64,000 bases of DNA from positions 1 to 64,000 of the forward strand of contig JACGCK010000142.1 of assembly GCA_014925825.1 (NCBI GenBank). The letters run 5' to 3'. The stretch is from Pholiota molesta (taxonomy: Eukaryota; Basidiomycota; Agaricomycetes; Agaricales; Strophariaceae). Position numbers and translations under genes: made by a program. The notes below the pieces were generated by a model that had not been told where the DNA came from, ran no database searches, and was given only the letters and a program-made list of their open reading frames with translations. This document shows positions 59,601 to 64,000 of this stretch, piece by piece (the first letter of the stretch is position 1; every line of letters starts with the position of its first letter).

Positions 59601-61825
59601 TTAAGTTAGTTGCTCCAAAATTTGCTTGATACGATCCAAGAGGTCGGGAGATATTTGCTCTATATATTGCCTGCCATCGGGAGTGAGCAAGGCCCAGTAC
59701 TTCACATACTCTGCAGCCAATATGTCTACCACATGGTGATATGCTTCACCCTGGTCACTAAAATCCTGTCATAAAATAGGCATCAGTATGTGGAGTACAA
59801 ATCCGGCTTGTGGTGCGTACCAGTTGTTTCAAGTATGCAAGGATATCGGGGCCAACCACATACCAGGTGCCTTCAAAAAACGTTCTGCTATAGAATGTGC
59901 AATTGAAGTTCATCAATGCGATACAAAGTCGCTCTGATCCTTTTTTTTCCCCGGCAAGGAGCTGTCGGATCGCCCGCAAACGGGTCAATTCCCGGTCCAT
60001 CAGAGCCTCCAAATCATCACCGGACCAGAGCGGATCCAATATGGGAAGATGCCTCTCGAGCAACCTGCATAACAGTTTTGTCCTGTATTCATCAAGGTCA
60101 ATGTGATATTGGTCAGAACGGGTTTTGTCGATGAGGAAGTCGGGGAGTGATGCATGGAGGAATTTCAGCTCAGCAGGCTTGTCGGTTGGGGGCTCGCATA
60201 GGATAATGGCTGTCAGATCAGTGAAAAGGACATCTAGCTCGCCAGGCTCAAGCAGAAAAGCAGTCGGAATAAGCATCATATCGCTGTATCCGTTAATCAC
60301 ATATGCAATAATCTCGCGAACCTTTTCAAGCACTTCAACGGGTTCAACCTGCGAGAAAATATGTTGATAAAGCGCATCAAGATGGGCGAATGGATTCTGC
60401 GAAGATGGATCGCGCAAACGGATACCGCGGATGACTTCGAGTTGACGAGCTGGATTGGAGCGTGGGGATGACAGGTAGTTGATCACGACGGATGCGAAGA
60501 TAAATTGACCAGACGACTTGTCTACGATCTCCTCGAGAGATGAAGCTGGGGGCCAATTGATCGGGAGGTAGTGTTTGAGTCGATGATTCTGCTTGATCTC
60601 GCCGAATTTGTCGACAAGGAAGCGTCGAATGTCGTCTGAGGTTTGTTCAATATCTGAGTTGTCCATTACGATCCAGTCGTAGATCTGCTTCTGGATCGCC
60701 ACGCGCGTGTTGGGGTGGCATCTCGGAGGGTCGACACGCTGGGCAGAGTTATGGAATGCAGAGGTCGCGACGCGCTTTTGTAAAAGCTTGAGTCCTGCTA
60801 AAAATATTAAAGCTACGATGAGAACAAGCCCTCTTTCGTTATCAAAGGGCACGTACGTCTTATCCGTTCGCTCGGATTGTGCTGATGAATACCACTGCTG
60901 AGCGAAGTATTGCTGACGTTGACTGGGCCACTCCCCAAGGAAATGCCGCTATGCTTTATGTTGTCAAATGTCGTGAATTCAGATAGATAACGGCCAATTA
61001 AATTTGGTGGGCCCAACGGGACATCTGGCTCTCCCTATTATTTTTGGCTTTAGTAAATGTCATATTTTCTTTTGAATTGAGACTTACGTGCTGATTGTTA
61101 CCGGCAGCGTGATGATCAAGATGGTCGGAGATGCTTGGCTGTATGGTTCGTGTATAAGGCTGGTTTGTTCTCTTGTGCACTTTGGACTCACATCGATAAC
61201 CCGAACCTCAGGGACCCTCACAGTACCAGTTTCGACATCTTGAAATTTACTGGGGTCTTGCGTATTTGTGCTTTGACGCTGCAGGGCTTTCAGAGTTAGT
61301 GCGCCCAATTTCGAGACTTATACGTTTGGCCAGCTCACTTCGAGGTCTGGCGCTCCCAAGATATCGTTCGATGCCGCATGCTCTGTTTCACCAATAATTT
61401 GCTCTCGATCTGAGCGTTCAGGTGCTGGCTATTAACGTTTGATTTAGCCAACGGTAATTATGTTCAATACTGTAACGGACTCACTGGTGCAGTATTGTCT
61501 CCCCTTCCCAAACGCTTCAATCTGGCATTAGTCAATTTATCTCGTCTCTATTCGGTCTACTTACCTCGTCCCCCGCTGGTTCGCTACCTTTACCGTTTCT
61601 CTCTTCAATGGAATCAGGCCGCCTGGCATGGGCTCGGCCCTCTAGAGGCGCAGCAAGTGCGATCTGCACATCAGGCTGCCATACTTTCTGCATCAATACG
61701 AGTCCTCTACAAATCCTGGAACCCTTCTGATAAAAACTTACCGAAATGTTCCTCCTGAATATATGTATGGACACCCATCTGAATATTCCTTTCGTTTTGT
61801 GAACGAATTTCCTAGCGAGCCCCAT
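59601..61825 (-). CDS. NLR-like protein lacking the NACHT core, copy 5
   Basis: Same exon plan as copy 4: MGLARKFVHKTKGIF, VQIALAAPLEGRAH, the RQSTNTQDPSKFQDV exon, then FDNIKHSGISLGSGPVNV ending HNPSERIR, then PGLKLLQKRVATSAFH. At 60660/60661 the protein passes from YDWIVMD straight to NSDIEQTSDDIRRF. Relative to copy 4, 177 residues (531 bp) are gone in frame: Walker A, Walker B and the SRREPQ segment. The post-NACHT half is complete, and after the last intron the protein ends LLDRIKQILEQLT at 59601. No frame break was seen. It cannot bind nucleotide by the usual mechanism. It may be a decoy or adaptor, or simply a recent deletion. Which of these holds is not shown by sequence. Confidence 0.85.
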
Positions 61826-63190
61826 CGAATCTAGCTATGTGTAGTGGGCGATTGCGTAGGACGTGGCGAGAAAAGGGGTGGAAGTTTATATGGCATTGCA
61901 ACCCACCTCACTTCAGCGCCGCAAGGCGTCTCAGAACTCCAATCGCAGTAGCCATGATTCAGAGGCTGTTCCACACTGGATTCATCTAGAATTAATTGAC
62001 ATGTGTTTTTATTAAATACATTCACTTTGCCTATGGTCCAACTTTCGACGATCGTTCGACTCGATGTATGTAGTGTACAGCCTATTTGTAATCGAGTGAA
62101 CACCGATTCAGAGCGAAAAGAGAGGAGAGGTGGATGCCGTTGTCGACGTTGAAGTGCAAGCGAGGTCGACGCAGAGCAATAGATAACGCTGAGCTGCGTA
62201 TGTAACAAATGTTCCATGGCCCGAGACCAATGAAGCGACGAACGCCCCAGCCTTGCTCCTGGCATCACGCAAACCATGCTCTCTGACCATGCCCAGGCTG
62301 TCTGTGCCATCGCACCCACCTCGCACAGCCCGGGATGCGTCAGAGCCACCACAGACTCTTTTATTGCCCACATGCCATCGCCTCGCCGTATCCGTTTCTC
62401 TGGAAAACCCTTTCACGCACGGCTCGAGGCACGTGAATTGTATTTGGAGTGAAGTATGGATACATGGTGTGTAGACGAGGCACGGCGCACAACCCGCGCC
62501 ATGCGCAGCACTACCGCCCAGCCCATCCGATCCCATCTGGCCCCACAGGAGCAAGCGCCTCAGGGATCCCGCGGCTGCCGTTCGCATGGGCTGCGCGCGG
62601 GGATGTGGCGTGGAGCAGGTCCCGCTGGATGAGCTGTAGCGGGCGGGCGCCGTGCATGAGTCGCGGATGTCGATACGCCGCCCACAATGCGGGACCGAGA
62701 AGGGGAGCGAAGAGGGCCTTGAGATGGTCCAACAGGTGGGATGGGCGCTAGAGGAGGCAGAAGGCACATACTCACTCACATGTGCGATAAGGACTACCTG
62801 TTACGCTGGGTCTTTGCGACGTGTCTTGTTAATGTGGGTGACAATGTCGTTTGATATGTCGTAGTCGTTGAGCTGCTGGTAATGCGGGAATGATAGCATG
62901 AGGTGGCGACGATGCGGAGAGTGCGGTCTGTGAGCTGAAGGCATTCCGTCAATTATAATTTATAACAGTGGAGTACGAGTTTGAAGCTTACGACGATGAG
63001 CATTTTTGCTAGGAAACGATCGCAGATCCGTGCCTGAGATCGTGTGTTCTTGTGCTGGCATGTAATGATGATAAGCGTTGTATACGTTGGACAAGGGAAT
63101 GGGTGGCATTGGCCAACGGATGAGCGCTTCAGCTTCTGTATGTTGCGGAAAAACGGAAGGGAGGGAGGGACGAAGTGAAGAGACACTAAC
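61826..63190 (-). repeat. Upstream arm of the inverted duplication, with unplaced DNA
   Basis: 61826-62560 mirrors 52790-53371. Beyond it, minus-strand frames at 62108-62779 and 62511-62732 (HPRLMHGARPLQLIQRDLLH) look partly coding but are not recognised. The word ggatgagctgtagcg at about 62627 recurs at 63974, next to the NLR fragment. Confidence 0.55.
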
Positions 63191-63194
63191 CAAT

Positions 63195-63500
63195 GCACGG
63201 GGTCTTGGCCATTGGCATTGGTAGTGTACATCGAATGATGGGCGAATTTAGGAACGTCTGGAGATAGGAGGGATTGCACAAGGGCAGGGATAAGGGAGGT
63301 GGCCATTGCAACATTACATACCTATCACGATATTGCTGAAGCCTCCATACGTGTGGTAGCAAAGATAGCGGCGTGTCCAGCGAGTCGGATGTTCGTAGGC
63401 TGACGTAGGGGTCATGGGAGAGGAAGCGAGGCGTGTGTTGAGTTCGAATCCCTGGAGGACGGCGTGTTGGAAATACTCCCACGGCTGGTTTGCCGCAGGG
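63195..63500 (-). repeat. Second copy of the 57-kb module
   Basis: Reverse-complement match to 57030-57260. On the minus strand it is read in frame with the NLR leader upstream of it (SREYFQHAVLQGFELNTR), ending soon after GGFSNIVIGM. Its own function is unknown. Confidence 0.6.
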
Positions 63501-63945
63501 GACGCAGACTCAATGAAGTATTGCTAACATTGACTGGGCCGCTCCCAATCGAAATGCCGCTATGCTTTATGTTGTCGAAGTTCATGGATTCGGATAGTGA
63601 ATAACCCGTGGTTGGCCGTCCCGGAGGAACATGTAGCTGCTCCTAGTATTCCTGGATTAAACAATTGGCATCGTCTCTCTACATTTAGACTTACGTCTTG
63701 ATTGTTTCCGGCTGCTGCGCGATGTAAACTTGCGCGATGATCAAGATGGTCAGAGGTGGTTGGCTGTGTGGTTCGCATGTGAGACTGGATCGTTCTCTTG
63801 TGCACTTCGGACTTACGTCGATAGTCGGAATCTCGGGGACCCTCTCACCACTGTCGACATCTTTAAAATCTCGCCTATCACTTGGTTCTCGCCTACTTGT
63901 ACTTTGACGCTGAAGAGTTTTCAGAGTCAGTCGCACTGGGCCCCG
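63500..63945 (-). pseudogene. Rearranged NLR leader fragment, copy 6
   Basis: Exons RQSTSRREPSDRRDFKDV, TSDHLDHRASLH and FDNIKHSGISIGSGPVNV match the leader exons of copies 4 and 5, with the same splice sites. Homology stops near 63945 upstream, where the intron is joined to unrelated DNA, and after SNTSL near 63510 downstream, where it runs into the 57-kb module. No NACHT exon follows. It is either a relic or the start of a chimeric gene. Confidence 0.7.
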
Positions 63946-64000
63946 ATGGGTTGGCCAAGACGGGTGTGCGGCGGGATGAGCTGTAGCGCGTGCCAGCCGT

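Noticed and set aside
1..64000. CRISPR arrays, bacterial operons or ribosome binding sites
   Set aside because: Introns, protein families and layout are fungal; no regularly spaced repeat array was seen.

Overview
This is nuclear DNA of a filamentous basidiomycete, most likely an Agaricomycete. The genes carry many short GT..AG introns of about 45-70 nt. GC-rich genes alternate with AT-rich gaps. The protein families fit: short NACHT (STAND/NLR-like) proteins, a GRGGxGNI-repeat (DUF3602-type) protein, an FHA/tail-anchor STRIPAK-type protein and an ASCC1-like 2H phosphoesterase. All calls were made by reading the sequence; no database search was run.

The left third (1-28.6 kb) is mostly single-copy genes. 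On the minus strand are an ASCC1-like protein (2.16-4.09 kb), a C2H2 zinc-finger protein (4.71-5.19 kb), a short-chain dehydrogenase (5.73-6.96 kb), an FHA-coiled-coil-membrane-anchor protein (7.95-11.70 kb) and a GRGGxGNI-repeat protein (16.87-18.39 kb). An NLR-like gene lies on the plus strand at 13.8-15.7 kb. A decayed second copy of the FHA exons is at 25.5-26.1 kb and an unrecognised conserved-looking gene is at 27.5-28.5 kb.

The right half (32-64 kb) is a cluster of related NLR-like genes and relics. There are spliceable genes at 40.25-42.36, 47.0-49.16 and 53.37-56.13 kb (plus) and 59.60-61.83 kb (minus), a 5'-truncated pseudogene at 32.5-34.5 kb, an N-terminal fragment at 32.2 kb and a rearranged N-terminal fragment at 63.5-63.95 kb. 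The last two genes form an inverted, tail-to-tail duplication. The 59.6 kb copy has lost exactly the NACHT NTPase core, in frame. The pseudogene carries a 1,067-bp TIR element inserted at TA. A divergent inverted repeat (30.0-31.5 and 43.0-44.35 kb) brackets the left part of the cluster.

The least expected signal is at 44,702-44,757: a sequence with every conserved hammerhead-ribozyme core position and three complementary stems. It lies beside two strong hairpins and a nested repeat, and looks like a small ribozyme-bearing (retrozyme-like) element.

Many otherwise conserved frames are broken by loss of one base, usually in a homopolymer run. Assembly error is as likely as true gene death, so broken genes are annotated as CDS with the breaks stated.
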